Notes: generated by a model from the sequence alone, not told the origin. 64,000 nucleotides of DNA from Brevibacterium casei CIP 102111 (GCF_900169275.1 NZ_FXZC01000010.1:1-64000), one strand, 5' to 3'; numbered from the stretch's first letter, positions 51,620 through 60,876 are shown. Translations and numbers: made by a program.

Positions 51620-52828
51620 ATGCAGCTCAGCCCGCAGTCACACGAGATCGTGGCGGCCACGGCCGGCGTCGTCGCCGCGCACGCCGACGAGATCACCTCG
51701 GTGTTCTACCCCTCGATGTTCGAGGCCCACCCTGAGCTCCTCAACATCTTCAACACCGCCAATCAGGCCGTCGGCGAGCAGCCGAAGGCCCTCGCGGCCT
51801 CGGTCGTCGCCTTCGCCGTCCAGCTCATCGACCCCGACGCCCCCGACTTCACCCCGGTGCTCAATCGGATCGCCCACAAGCACGTCTCGCTCGGGATCAG
51901 GGCCTCGGAGTACCTCGTCGTCGGCAAGTACCTGCTCGGCGCGGTGAAGACCGTGCTCGGCGATGCCGTCACCGACGAGGTCGCCGCCGCGTGGGACGAG
52001 GTGTACTGGCTCTTCGCCACGGCCCTCATCGCCGAGGAGGCGAGGCTCTACGCGCAGGGCGGCACGGATCCCGAGCACCCGTGGCGCGACTACCGGGTCG
52101 TCGAGCGCTTCGACGAATCCGACGAGGTCTTCTCCCTCCTGCTCGCCCCCGTCTCCGGCGAGGTGCCGAGCCACCGCACCGGTCAGTACGTCGCGATCCT
52201 CGTCGAGCTCCCCGACGGTTCGACCCAGCCGCGGCAGTACACGATCTCCTCGGGTCCCCGTGGGGACTCGCTGCGGGTGACGATCAAGCGGGTCCGCGGC
52301 GTCGGCGGGGCGCCGGATGGTGTCGTCTCGGGCTGGCTGTTCGACAATGCCGAGCCGGGCACCGTCCTCAAGCTCTCGCAGCCGGCCGGCGACGTCGTCC
52401 TCGGCGAGTCCGACGCTCCGCTCGTCCTCGTCTCCGCGGGCATCGGGATCACCCCGATCGCCGCGATCATGGAGGACCTCTCGCGGCGCCAGCCCGACCG
52501 CACGGTGCGCCTCTACCACGCGGACCGCTCACACGCCCATCACGCGCTCTACGCCGGATTGCGCCGGCAGATCCTCGCGATGACCGATGCGCAGGCGCTC
52601 AACTGGTACGAGGAGGGCGCGACCGAGGCTCCGACCCTCCACCCCGCGCGCAGCGGCTTCATGGACCTCAGCGGCATCGCCGTGCCCGCCGAGGCAGAGG
52701 TGTTCATGTGCGGTCCCCTGCCGTTCATGCAGGCGACGAGGCTCGCGCTCATCGACAAAGGCGTGCCCGCCGAGCGCATCCACTACGAGGTCTTCGGACC
52801 CGACCTCTGGGCGCAGAGCCCGAAGTGA
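51620..52828 (+). CDS. hmp: flavohemoglobin (nitric oxide dioxygenase)
   Basis: The product is 402 residues. Globin domain 1-140 (FNTANQAVGEQPKALAASVV, with proximal His in NRIAHKHVSLGI). FAD domain with QYTISSGPRGDSLRVTIKRV. NAD domain with LVLVSAGIGITPIAAIME and FMCGPLPFMQATRLALI. It converts NO and O2 to nitrate using NAD(P)H. It starts with good AAGGATC spacing and is divergent from the SufR-like regulator. Convergent with the next gene. Confidence 0.96.
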   Translation: MQLSPQSHEIVAATAGVVAAHADEITSVFYPSMFEAHPELLNIFNTANQAVGEQPKALAASVVAFAVQLIDPDAPDFTPVLNRIAHKHVSLGIRASEYLVVGKYLLGAVKTVLGDAVTDEVAAAWDEVYWLFATALIAEEARLYAQGGTDPEHPWRDYRVVERFDESDEVFSLLLAPVSGEVPSHRTGQYVAILVELPDGSTQPRQYTISSGPRGDSLRVTIKRVRGVGGAPDGVVSGWLFDNAEPGTVLKLSQPAGDVVLGESDAPLVLVSAGIGITPIAAIMEDLSRRQPDRTVRLYHADRSHAHHALYAGLRRQILAMTDAQALNWYEEGATEAPTLHPARSGFMDLSGIAVPAEAEVFMCGPLPFMQATRLALIDKGVPAERIHYEVFGPDLWAQSPK

Positions 52829-52831
52829 GGC

Positions 52832-53941
52832 TCAGAGCAGGTCGTCGAGGCCGCGCTCACCGGCCAGAGACACCGCCTTCTTGACGTCCTGGGCATGTGA
52901 GCGGGAGGTGATGAGGAGGACGTCCTCGGTGTCGACGACGACGAGGTCCTCGAGTCCGACGATGGCGACGGTGCGCGGCTGCTCGGAGAAGACGACGCCC
53001 GAGGCGTCGACTTCGAGGAGGTCGCAGGACCCGCCGATCGAGATGACCCCGCGCGGTTCGCCGGGCACGGGCTGACGCAGCCGGGCGACGGAGTCGAAGT
53101 CGCCGACGTCGTCCCAGCCGAAGTCGCCGGGGATGACGATGACGCGACCGGCCTCGGCGGCGGGTTCGGCGACGACGTAGTCGATGGCGCGCTTCTCCAG
53201 GCCCGGCCACACCTCGGCGAGCACGGCGTCACGGGATTCCGTGTCCCACGCCTCGGCGATCTGCGACAGGCCCTCGAAGAGGGTCGGGTCCTCCGTCCGG
53301 AGGATCTCGAGGAGGGCCGAGGCCTTGGCGATGAACATGCCGGCGTTCCAGCGGTAGCGGCCGGAGTCGACGTAGCGGCGGGCCGTGCTCGCGGCCGGCT
53401 TCTCCGCGAACGCGAGCGCCCGGCGGGCGGTGGGAGCGCCGGGGATGCCGAGCAGACTGCCGGTCTTGATGTAGCCGTAGGCGGTCGCGGGGTTCCGGGG
53501 CATGATGCCGACGGTCACGATGTCACCGGTCTCCGCGGCTGCGCAGGCCTGTTCGATGACGGAACGGAATTCGTCGACGTTCGTGATCGAGTGGTCCGCG
53601 GAGAACGAGCCGACGATCGCCTCGGGGTCGGTCTTCGCGATGAGGAGGGTCGCCAATCCGATGGCCGCGGCGGAGTCCTTCGGCGAAGGCTCGGCGACGA
53701 TGCGGCTCAGGCACAGTTCGGGCAGCTGCTCGGCGACCTGGTCGAGGTGGCTCTCACCGGTGACGACCCAGACGTTGTCATCGCCGACGAGCGGGGCGAC
53801 CCGATCCCACGTCGACTGGAGAAGGCTGCGTCCGGTGCCGAGCACGTCGTGGAGGAACTTCGGGGATGCCTTGCGGGAGAGCGGCCAGAGCCGGGTTCCG
53901 GATCCGCCCGCGGGGATGATGGCGTGGAAGTGCGTGTTCAC
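52832..53941 (-). CDS. manC: mannose-1-phosphate guanylyltransferase
   Basis: The product is 369 residues. Nucleotidyltransferase signature AIIPAGGSGTRLWPLSRKAS with PKF, FSADHSI, AYGYIKTG, FAEKPAAS and IDYVVAEPA, typical of GDP-mannose pyrophosphorylase. The C-terminal isomerase domain of bifunctional ManC/AlgA is absent, as in most actinobacterial enzymes. It makes GDP-mannose for wall glycolipids and glycans. The region 53942-54211 between it and sdhC holds the sdh promoter but no other clear feature. Confidence 0.9.
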   Translation of the reverse strand: MNTHFHAIIPAGGSGTRLWPLSRKASPKFLHDVLGTGRSLLQSTWDRVAPLVGDDNVWVVTGESHLDQVAEQLPELCLSRIVAEPSPKDSAAAIGLATLLIAKTDPEAIVGSFSADHSITNVDEFRSVIEQACAAAETGDIVTVGIMPRNPATAYGYIKTGSLLGIPGAPTARRALAFAEKPAASTARRYVDSGRYRWNAGMFIAKASALLEILRTEDPTLFEGLSQIAEAWDTESRDAVLAEVWPGLEKRAIDYVVAEPAAEAGRVIVIPGDFGWDDVGDFDSVARLRQPVPGEPRGVISIGGSCDLLEVDASGVVFSEQPRTVAIVGLEDLVVVDTEDVLLITSRSHAQDVKKAVSLAGERGLDDLL

Positions 53942-54211
53942 CCCCTCAGTGTCTCAGAGTCCGGGCACCGCCTCTGCGAAGTTCTCCGCCGTGTCGGGGT
54001 GAGGAGAACCCGAGCGCACCGGGCCGCGAATTACCGCACATGAATATGCGGTAAATCGCCGTCCCAGCACGCGGAATCAGTCGCTGTGAGGGAACTGCCA
54101 GGGTCTGGGTGTGATCCATCCCGCTCAGCGGCGGACCGACTGGCAACTGCGGGGCGTTGGGCGTAGTTTCATGTTGTACATCGTCGATTCATCCAAGATG
54201 GAGGATGCTCC

Positions 54212-54589
54212 GTGGCCCAAGCGTCAACGAGCACTCTGTACCGCGGTGGAGAAGGAATGTGGTCCTGGGTCGCGCATCGCGTCACAGGCGTCGGAATCTT
54301 CTTCTTCCTGCTGGTCCACGTGCTCGACACAGCACTCGTTCGCGTTTCCCCCGAGGCGTACAACGCCGTCATCGGGACGTACAAGACGCCGATCATGGCC
54401 TTCGGGGAGATCGCCCTCGTCGCCGCGATCGCCTTCCATGCGTTCAACGGCCTGCGCGTCATCCTCATCGACTTCTCCAAGGGCGGACCGAAGAACCAGA
54501 AGAAGCTGTTCTGGGGGGTCATGATCCTCTGGCTCATCGTCATGGTCGCGTTCGTGCCCCGCCAGCTGATGCACACGTTCGGAGGCTGA
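54212..54589 (+). CDS. sdhC: succinate dehydrogenase cytochrome b subunit
   Basis: The product is 125 residues from the GTG at 54212 (GGAGGA upstream). SdhC features: LYRGGEGMWSWVAHRVTGVG with the haem-proximal arginine-rich motif, FFFLLVHVLDTALVRVSP with the haem-ligand His, and the third helix ending FVPRQLMHTFGG. It anchors the complex and binds haem b. First gene of sdhCDAB. Confidence 0.95.
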   Translation: MAQASTSTLYRGGEGMWSWVAHRVTGVGIFFFLLVHVLDTALVRVSPEAYNAVIGTYKTPIMAFGEIALVAAIAFHAFNGLRVILIDFSKGGPKNQKKLFWGVMILWLIVMVAFVPRQLMHTFGG

Positions 54590-54590
54590 T

Positions 54591-55040
54591 ATGAGCACAA
54601 CATCGATTCCGGCGCCCCGCACCGGTTACTCCCGCCACAAGTCCACGCGCTCGAAGTTCGAGATGTTCGCGTGGCTCTTCATGCGTCTGTCGGGCATCGT
54701 GCTCGTCATCCTCATCTTCGGGCACCTCTTCGTCAACCTCTGGGCCGGCGAAGGCGTCCAGCAGATCGACTTCGGCTTCGTCGCCGGCAAGTGGGCGAGC
54801 CCGTTCTGGCAGATCTGGGACCTCCTCATGCTCTGGCTGGCGATGCTGCACGGCACGAACGGCCTGCGCACGATCATCATGGACTACGCCGAGAAGCCCG
54901 GCACCCGGATGAGCCTCCAGCTCATCCTCTACATCGCCTCGGCGGTCATCCTCGTGCTCGGCACGCTCGTCATCTTCACCTTCGATCCCTGCCCTGCCGG
55001 AGCCGACCCCGCGCTGCTCGCGTCGTTCTGCCAGGCCTAA
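54591..55040 (+). CDS. sdhD: succinate dehydrogenase membrane anchor subunit
   Basis: The product is 149 residues, one base after sdhC. Three hydrophobic helices: EMFAWLFMRLSGIVLVILIF with GHLFVNLW, LLMLWLAMLHGTNGLRTIIM with the second haem-ligand His, and LILYIASAVILVLGTLVIFT. It forms the quinone site with SdhC and SdhB. Confidence 0.94.
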   Translation: MSTTSIPAPRTGYSRHKSTRSKFEMFAWLFMRLSGIVLVILIFGHLFVNLWAGEGVQQIDFGFVAGKWASPFWQIWDLLMLWLAMLHGTNGLRTIIMDYAEKPGTRMSLQLILYIASAVILVLGTLVIFTFDPCPAGADPALLASFCQA

Positions 55041-55049
55041 AGGAGAAAC

Positions 55050-56810
55050 ATGCAGGTACATCACTACGACGTCGTCATCGTCGGCGCCGGTGGCGCTGGC
55101 ATGCGCGCCGCCATCGAGTCGGGTCAGCGGGCCCGCACCGCGGTCCTGACCAAGCTCTACCCCACCCGTTCCCACACCGGCGCCGCCCAGGGCGGTATGT
55201 GCGCGGCCCTGGCGAACGTGGAGGAGGACAACTGGGAGTGGCACACCTTCGACACCGTCAAGGGCGGTGACTACCTCGTCGACCAGGATGCCGCCGAGGT
55301 GATGGCAAAGGAGGCCATCGACGCCGTCCTCGATCTCGAGAAGATGGGGCTGCCGTTCAACCGCACCCCCGAGGGCAAGATCGACCAGCGCCGCTTCGGC
55401 GGTCACACCCGTGACCACGGCAAGGCACCGGTGCGCCGGTCCTGCTACGCCGCCGACCGCACCGGCCACATGATCCTCCAGACCCTCTACCAGAACTGTG
55501 TCAAGCACGGGGTGGAGTTCTACAACGAGTTCTACGTCCTCGACCTCGTCATGACCGAGGTCGACGGAGTCCGTCGTCCCGCCGGCGTCGTCGCCTACGA
55601 ACTCGCGACCGGTGAGATCCACGTCTTCCAGGCCAAGTCCGTCGTCTTCGCCACCGGCGGCGTCGGCAAGGTCTTCAAGACCACCTCGAACGCCCACACG
55701 CTCACCGGCGACGGCATGGCCGTGACCTACAACCGCGGCATCCCGCTCGAGGACATGGAGTTCTTCCAGTTCCACCCGACAGGTCTCGCCGGTCTCGGCA
55801 TCCTCCTGTCCGAGGCCGCCCGCGGTGAGGGTGCGATCCTGCGCAACTCCGAGGGTGAGCGCTTCATGGAGCGCTACGCCCCGACGATCAAGGACCTCGC
55901 TCCGCGTGACATCGTCGCCCGGTCGATGGCCAACGAGGTCCGCGAAGGCCGCGGCGCCGGTCCGAACAAGGACTACGTCCTCCTCGACCTCACCCACCTC
56001 GAGCCCTCGCACATCGACGAGAAGCTGCCCGACATCACCGAGTTCGCCCGCACCTACCTCGGTGTCGAGCCCTACACGGAGCCGGTGCCGGTCTTCCCGA
56101 CCGCGCACTACGCGATGGGCGGCATTCCGACGAACATCGCCTCCGAGGTGCTCGCCGACAACGACACCGTCATCCCCGGCCTCTTCGCCGCCGGCGAGTG
56201 CGCGTGCGTGTCCGTCCACGGCTCGAACCGCCTGGGCACGAACTCCCTGCTCGACATCAACGTCTTCGGCAAGCGTGCGGGCATCGCCGCCGCCGAATAC
56301 GCCAAGGGCGCCGACATGGTCGAACTGCCCGAGGACCCTCAGGCCGACACGGTCGCCGTGCTCGAGCGCCTGCGGACCTCCGACGGACCCGAGCGCATCG
56401 GCGCGATCCGCAAGGACCTGCAGGAGATCATGGACGCCAACGTCCAGGTGTTCCGCACCGACGAGACGCTGCGCGAGGCGCTCGCGGAGATCGAGAAGCT
56501 CCGTGCCCGCTACGACAACGTCGGCATCCAGGACCGCGGCAAGCGCTACAACCTCGACCTGCTCGAAGCCGTCGAGCTCGGCTTCCTGCTCGAACTCGCC
56601 GAGGTCATCACGGTGGCAGCGATCCACCGCAAGGAGTCCCGCGGCGGTCACTTCCGCGAGGACTTCCCGAACCGTGACGACGAGAACTTCATGCACCACA
56701 CCATGACGTACCTCGATCCGGAATCGGAGGCCGAAGGGATCCCGGGCATGCGCCTGGAGACCAAGCCCGTCGTCGTCACCCGTTACCAGCCGATGGAGCG
56801 TAAGTACTGA
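55050..56810 (+). CDS. sdhA: succinate dehydrogenase flavoprotein subunit
   Basis: The product is 586 residues; AAAGGAG precedes the ATG. FAD site DVVIVGAGGAGMRAAIESGQ, the flavinylated His in PTRSHTGAAQGGMCAALANV, substrate residues in GGHTRDHGKAPVRRSCYAAD and HPTGLAGLGILLSEAARGEG, and the ending RGGHFREDFPNRDDENFMHH. It oxidises succinate to fumarate. Its stop overlaps the sdhB start (TGATG). Confidence 0.97.
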   Translation: MQVHHYDVVIVGAGGAGMRAAIESGQRARTAVLTKLYPTRSHTGAAQGGMCAALANVEEDNWEWHTFDTVKGGDYLVDQDAAEVMAKEAIDAVLDLEKMGLPFNRTPEGKIDQRRFGGHTRDHGKAPVRRSCYAADRTGHMILQTLYQNCVKHGVEFYNEFYVLDLVMTEVDGVRRPAGVVAYELATGEIHVFQAKSVVFATGGVGKVFKTTSNAHTLTGDGMAVTYNRGIPLEDMEFFQFHPTGLAGLGILLSEAARGEGAILRNSEGERFMERYAPTIKDLAPRDIVARSMANEVREGRGAGPNKDYVLLDLTHLEPSHIDEKLPDITEFARTYLGVEPYTEPVPVFPTAHYAMGGIPTNIASEVLADNDTVIPGLFAAGECACVSVHGSNRLGTNSLLDINVFGKRAGIAAAEYAKGADMVELPEDPQADTVAVLERLRTSDGPERIGAIRKDLQEIMDANVQVFRTDETLREALAEIEKLRARYDNVGIQDRGKRYNLDLLEAVELGFLLELAEVITVAAIHRKESRGGHFREDFPNRDDENFMHHTMTYLDPESEAEGIPGMRLETKPVVVTRYQPMERKY

Positions 56811-57601
56811 TGAGCACCGAAACCACCACCCCGGAGCCGGCGTCGAAGGTCGACCTCCCCTCGCATGTGAGCGGAGACCAGGGAGAGATCCCGTCCTTCG
56901 ACTGCACCTTCCGCATCGCCCGCTTCGATCCCGAGACGGACGAAGCACCGCACTGGGAGGAGTACAAGGTCACGATGTACGGCACCGACCGTGTGCTCGA
57001 TGCCCTGCACAAGATCAAGTGGGAGATCGACGGTTCGCTGTCCTTCCGCCGCTCGTGCGCCCACGGCGTGTGCGGGTCCGATGCCATGCGCATCAACGGC
57101 CGCAACCGCCTGGCCTGCAAGACCCTGCTCAAGGACCTCGACACGAACAAGGTCATCACCGTCGAGGCGATCAAGGGCCTTCCGCTCGAGAAGGACCTCA
57201 TCGTCGACATGGAGCCCTTCTTCCAGTCGTACCGCGAGATCATGCCGTTCCTCATCACCTCCGGTCATGAGCCCACGCGCGAGCGCCTGCAGTCTGCTGA
57301 GCAGCGCGAGGCCTTCGACGACACGACGAAGTGCATCCTCTGTGCTTCGTGCACCTCGTCGTGCCCCGTGTTCTGGACCGACGGCCAGTACTTCGGTCCG
57401 GCCGCGATCGTCAACGCGCACCGCTTCATCTTCGACTCGCGTGACGAGGGTGGCGACATGCGCCTCGAGATCCTCAACGACAAGGAAGGCGTGTGGCGTT
57501 GCCGCACGACGTTCAACTGCACCGATGCCTGCCCGCGCGGCATCGAGATCACCAAGGCCATCGCCGAGGTGAAGCAGGCGATCCTCCAGCGCGCGTTCTG
57601 A
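56810..57601 (+). CDS. sdhB: succinate dehydrogenase iron-sulfur subunit
   Basis: The product is 263 residues. [2Fe-2S] cysteines in SFRRSCAHGVCGSDAMRING and LAC, the [4Fe-4S] group CILCASCTSSCPVFW and the [3Fe-4S] group FNCTDACPRGIEI are all present. It passes electrons from SdhA to the quinone site. Last gene of the operon, followed by a strong terminator at 57659. Confidence 0.97.
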   Translation: MSTETTTPEPASKVDLPSHVSGDQGEIPSFDCTFRIARFDPETDEAPHWEEYKVTMYGTDRVLDALHKIKWEIDGSLSFRRSCAHGVCGSDAMRINGRNRLACKTLLKDLDTNKVITVEAIKGLPLEKDLIVDMEPFFQSYREIMPFLITSGHEPTRERLQSAEQREAFDDTTKCILCASCTSSCPVFWTDGQYFGPAAIVNAHRFIFDSRDEGGDMRLEILNDKEGVWRCRTTFNCTDACPRGIEITKAIAEVKQAILQRAF

Positions 57602-57658
57602 TCCAGCGCTGATCCGGCATCGGTCGGATCCCCCTGGGATCGACCGGATCCCCCGCCG

Positions 57659-57686
57659 AGGCGGCCGTGCACAGGCACGGCCGCCT
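57659..57686 (+). terminator. terminator of sdhCDAB
   Basis: AGGCGGCCGTGC and GCACGGCCGCCT form a perfect 12-bp stem with a four-base loop and TTC after it, 58 bases after sdhB. Confidence 0.85.
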
Positions 57687-57761
57687 TCGTCGGTTTCCCC
57701 GTCGCTTCGGGGATGCGAAACCTGAGGATCGGCGACACCGAGGATCCGTACACTGGTCGGC

Positions 57762-58976
57762 ATGCGCTCTGCTTCTCCGACCGTTCGCTGCGCCCCGCGT
57801 GTCCTTGCCGCCTCGCGCCCGCGCGCCGTCACCGCCGCGATCCTCACGCTGTTCCTCGTCCTCACACAGCTCGTCCTCTCCCCCGGCACCTCGCATGCTC
57901 AGCCCGAGCCGACCGAGAAGGGGGAGAAGATCTACGTCACGCGGTCCGACCTCGGCGACGGAACGAAGCCACCGGCACCGATCGGCACCGCATGGCTCGT
58001 CGGGGACCTCGACTCCGGGGAGCTGCAGGTGGCCGAGAACATCGATGTCCGGCATGCGCCGGCGTCGACGATCAAGCTGCTCACGGCGCTCGCGCTCGTC
58101 GACGTCCTCAATGACCCCGAGCAGAAGGTCGAAGCGACGTTCGAGGACATGGAGATCGACGGGACGAAGGTCGGGCTCATGCAGAAGAACTCGTACACTG
58201 TCGACACCCTCTTCCACGCGATGCTCATGTCGAGCGCCAACGATGCGGCCAATGCGCTCGGTCGGGCCGCCGGCGGGCAGGAGAAGGCCGTGGCGCTGAT
58301 GAACGAGAAGGCGAAGTCGCTGGGGATGACGAACACGCGCGCGGCCAACACCACCGGCCTCGACGACCCCGACCAGTACACGACGGTCTCCGACATGATG
58401 AAGCTCGCCTGGGCGGTGACCGAGAACGAGCGGCTGATGGAGATCATCGGCACGCAGACGTATAAGTTCCCGGGTGGGACGAACCCGGAGACGAAGGAGA
58501 AGTTCAAGGGCTACGAGATCCAGAACCACACGAAGGTCGTCGGTCAGGTCGAGGGCGGCCTCGGGCTGAAGAACGGGTACACGAAGGCCGCGAAGGGCTC
58601 CTACATCGCCGTGGCCGAACGCGACGGCAGACGGGTCGTCTCCGCGCTGCTCGGGTCGGAGAACAACTCCCGGCAGGCCGCCGTCGACCTCCTCGAATGG
58701 GACTTCGCACAGACGAACCCGGAGACGCTGGCCACGGTGCCGGTCGGACCGGCGGCGACGCCGAGTCCGACGGCCACGGCCTCGGGCAGCGGCAGCGACG
58801 CCGGCGGGACCGCCGACGCCGATGCCGCGCCGTCTGCCGAGGCAGCCGGGAATGAGACCTCGGTTCCGTGGGGCGGGGTGCTGCCGTTCGTCCTCCTCGG
58901 CGGGGGTGTCGTCCTCCTCATCGCAGCGATCCTGCTCTGGGGGCGTCTGCGGAAACGGCATCGCACGCTGAGCTGA
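57762..58976 (+). CDS. D-alanyl-D-alanine carboxypeptidase (S11, PBP5-like)
   Basis: The product is 404 residues. Signal peptide at about 1-46. SxxK motif in HAPASTIKLLTALALVDVLN, SxN equivalent in MLMSSANDAANALGRAAGGQ, and the KTG equivalent GLGLKNGYTKAAKG (KNG here). A Ser/Ala/Thr linker leads to a C-terminal membrane helix (FVLLGGGVVLLIAAILLW). It trims D-Ala from peptidoglycan side chains at the outer membrane face. KNG instead of KTG is unusual but known in the family. Confidence 0.9.
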   Translation: MRSASPTVRCAPRVLAASRPRAVTAAILTLFLVLTQLVLSPGTSHAQPEPTEKGEKIYVTRSDLGDGTKPPAPIGTAWLVGDLDSGELQVAENIDVRHAPASTIKLLTALALVDVLNDPEQKVEATFEDMEIDGTKVGLMQKNSYTVDTLFHAMLMSSANDAANALGRAAGGQEKAVALMNEKAKSLGMTNTRAANTTGLDDPDQYTTVSDMMKLAWAVTENERLMEIIGTQTYKFPGGTNPETKEKFKGYEIQNHTKVVGQVEGGLGLKNGYTKAAKGSYIAVAERDGRRVVSALLGSENNSRQAAVDLLEWDFAQTNPETLATVPVGPAATPSPTATASGSGSDAGGTADADAAPSAEAAGNETSVPWGGVLPFVLLGGGVVLLIAAILLWGRLRKRHRTLS

Positions 58977-58985
58977 GGCGTCGTT

Positions 58986-59015
58986 TTGACTCCCGACGCT
59001 TGGAGGGTCTACTCT
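58986..59015 (+). promoter_or_regulatory. promoter of the 54-residue protein transcript
   Basis: TTGACT, an 18-base spacer and TACTCT form a strong sigma-70-type promoter directly after the carboxypeptidase stop. The leader to the ATG at 59345 would be about 320 bases. Confidence 0.55.
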
Positions 59016-59233
59016 GGTCACTTGCGCTCGAAGCGTCCGTGACCGCCCTGGCATGCATCGGCCGGGCGACGACGGAGACGGCAGGCCGATCATGACGGCC
59101 GCCGACCGAGACGAACCACCACGGACACCGTGTCTCTTCGCAGTGCAGTCCCGTCACCGTCGGGATCGACCCGCATCACGGTGAACCCCGCAGGAGAATG
59201 CGACGACGACCGTTGCAGGAATCCTGCCGTCTT

Positions 59234-59322
59234 CCGGCGACCACCCATCGCCGAGCACCGGCGACCACCCATCGCCGCATCAACCACACGACAGGGCCCA
59301 GGCGTCGTTGCCTGTCCTGTCG
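59234..59322 (+). ncRNA. structured leader with duplicated hairpin
   Basis: The 20-mer CCGGCGACCACCCATCGCCG occurs exactly twice (59234-59253 and 59258-59277) and can fold as GGCGA/TCGCC hairpins displaying the same CCACCCA loop. A third stem CGACAGG/CCTGTCG (59289-59322) ends about 8 bases before the ribosome site AAGGAGG. The region 59016-59344 has no credible gene. It may be a regulatory leader or a small RNA; not folded by program. Confidence 0.45.
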
Positions 59323-59344
59323 TCGACAGAAAGGAGGGGAACCC

Positions 59345-59509
59345 ATGTCTGAGTTCCCACAGTGGGTCCAGCGTGCCGTCGAGCATGCCGGCCTCATCGA
59401 CCCGCAGATCAGCACGGAGCACGGGGAGGTCACGATCAGTGACGCCACCGGCCGCACCGTCCTGTTCACCGGTTCGGCGCTGCGTGAGACCACGCCGCTG
59501 GCTGCCTGA
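59345..59509 (+). CDS. 54-residue protein of unknown function
   Basis: The product is MSEFPQWVQRAVEHAGLIDP plus 34 residues, including EHGEVTISDATGRTVLFTGS. AAGGAGG precedes the ATG. It has an amphipathic N-terminal helix and probable beta-hairpin; no cysteine. No family recognised. A strong terminator follows at 59585, so it is a single-gene transcript with a long leader. Confidence 0.65.
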   Translation: MSEFPQWVQRAVEHAGLIDPQISTEHGEVTISDATGRTVLFTGSALRETTPLAA

Positions 59510-59584
59510 GCGCAGCCTCCGCCGGAGCGGAGCAGCGCACTGCCGGGTCTGACGCAGTGCGCCCGCTCCCCCGGCACCGACCAC

Positions 59585-59633
59585 GACGCCCGGATCATGT
59601 GCCTCCTTGTTCGAGGATCATGATCCGGGCGTC
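59585..59633 (+). terminator. terminator of the small-protein transcript
   Basis: GACGCCCGGATCATG and CATGATCCGGGCGTC form a perfect 15-bp stem with a 19-base loop, followed by TTTGCG. Confidence 0.8.
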
Positions 59634-59736
59634 TTTGCGTCCCCGAAAATGAACAGGTACCTTGTCTTTTCGGGCGAGCGCACGACTCGTCTCGACCGGC
59701 ACGAGAATCCCTTTCCAGGAAGCGAGGACGACCCTA

Positions 59737-60876
59737 GTGACACCCTCTCTCGCAACGATCCTCGACCGCCTCCGACGGCCCGAGACGGTCACGGATCTCA
59801 TCCAAGTCGCCAAGACGGTCATCGCCGCCACTCTCGGGTGGTGGCTTTCGGTGGCCGTCCTCGACTCGCAGATGCCGTTCCTCGCCCCGTGGGCCGCACT
59901 CCTCACCGTCCATGCGACGATCCACCGCTCGGTCGCACGCGGAGCGCAGACGATGGTCGCCTCGGTCGCCGGGGTCGCGATGTCCTTCGTCATCGGCAAC
60001 TGGCTCGGGGTGAGCCTCTGGACGTTCGGCTTCGCCCTCCTCGTCGGGGTCCTCCTCGCCCGTCTTCCGTGGATCCGGGAGGAGGGCATCGCGATCGCGA
60101 CGACGGCGATCTTCGTCCTCGGCAGCGGATTCGACAGTCAGGAGCCGTTCCTCCTCGAACGCATCGTCGAGCTCGCGATCGGCGTCGGAGTCGGTGTGGG
60201 GGTGAACTTCCTCATCGTCCCACCGATGCGCGACCAGCAGGCGGCGGAGCACATCGACAGCGTCAACCGGCGCATCGGCGAGGTGCTGGAGAACATGGGT
60301 GATGAATTCGCCGTGTCCTGGGACACTGATCGGGCTGGGGTCTGGTTCGCGGAGACGGAATCGATGAGCGGTGAACTCTCCGCCGCGTGGCAGACGGTAC
60401 ACCTGGCGAGTGAGTCCAGGCGGGCGAATCCCCGGACCCGACTGCGGTCGCTGCGGCGGGTGCTGCGTCGGCACGACGACGAGCCCTCGGAGGTCGCCGA
60501 GCTCAGCTATGAGAACATCCTCCAGCGTCTCGACGAAGGGGTCTCCCACGTCCGCCACCTTGCGCGCACTCTCCACGCAGCGACCTACGATGACGGCGAC
60601 TGGGACGAGACCTTCCGCGAGCGCTGGGCTGCGATCGTCGGCGACGCCGGCCGGGCGGTCGCCGACCCCGACGCCGAGGTCGCTCCCATCCACGCCCGCC
60701 TCGACGAGCTCTCCGCGGAGCTCTCGGACGGTGAGGAGCTGCCGCAGCGGGCATGGCCGCTCTACGGGGCGCTCATCACGAGCGTGCGCCACATCGCCGT
60801 CATCGTCGACGATGTCGCCTCGGCACGCCGAGCCCGGGACGCCGAAGAATCACCGACTGAATCGGCTCACGTCTGA
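59737..60876 (+). CDS. FUSC-type aromatic acid exporter family protein
   Basis: The product is 379 residues from the GTG at 59737 (GAAGCGAGGA upstream). Five or six hydrophobic segments in the first 170 residues, beginning LIQVAKTVIAATLGWWLSVA, AALLTVHATIHRSVARGAQT, MSFVIGNWLGVSLWTFGFAL; the motif with RSVARGAQTMVASVAGV is typical of FUSC/ArAE exporters. The second half is a cytoplasmic helical domain. Substrate unknown. Its end overlaps the convergent small gene by ten bases. Confidence 0.82.
   Translation: MTPSLATILDRLRRPETVTDLIQVAKTVIAATLGWWLSVAVLDSQMPFLAPWAALLTVHATIHRSVARGAQTMVASVAGVAMSFVIGNWLGVSLWTFGFALLVGVLLARLPWIREEGIAIATTAIFVLGSGFDSQEPFLLERIVELAIGVGVGVGVNFLIVPPMRDQQAAEHIDSVNRRIGEVLENMGDEFAVSWDTDRAGVWFAETESMSGELSAAWQTVHLASESRRANPRTRLRSLRRVLRRHDDEPSEVAELSYENILQRLDEGVSHVRHLARTLHAATYDDGDWDETFRERWAAIVGDAGRAVADPDAEVAPIHARLDELSAELSDGEELPQRAWPLYGALITSVRHIAVIVDDVASARRARDAEESPTESAHV

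Noticed and set aside
54540-56948. An 802-codon open frame opposite sdhD and sdhA
   Set aside because: Same reason: it lies opposite well-identified sdh genes, with no ribosome site or recognisable domain.
57549-59093. A 514-codon minus-strand frame opposite the D,D-carboxypeptidase
   Set aside because: Antisense shadow of an S11 peptidase with clear motifs.
59016-59344. A known riboswitch class in the long leader
   Set aside because: The repeated hairpins do not match any riboswitch core I can recognise, so only a structured leader is claimed.
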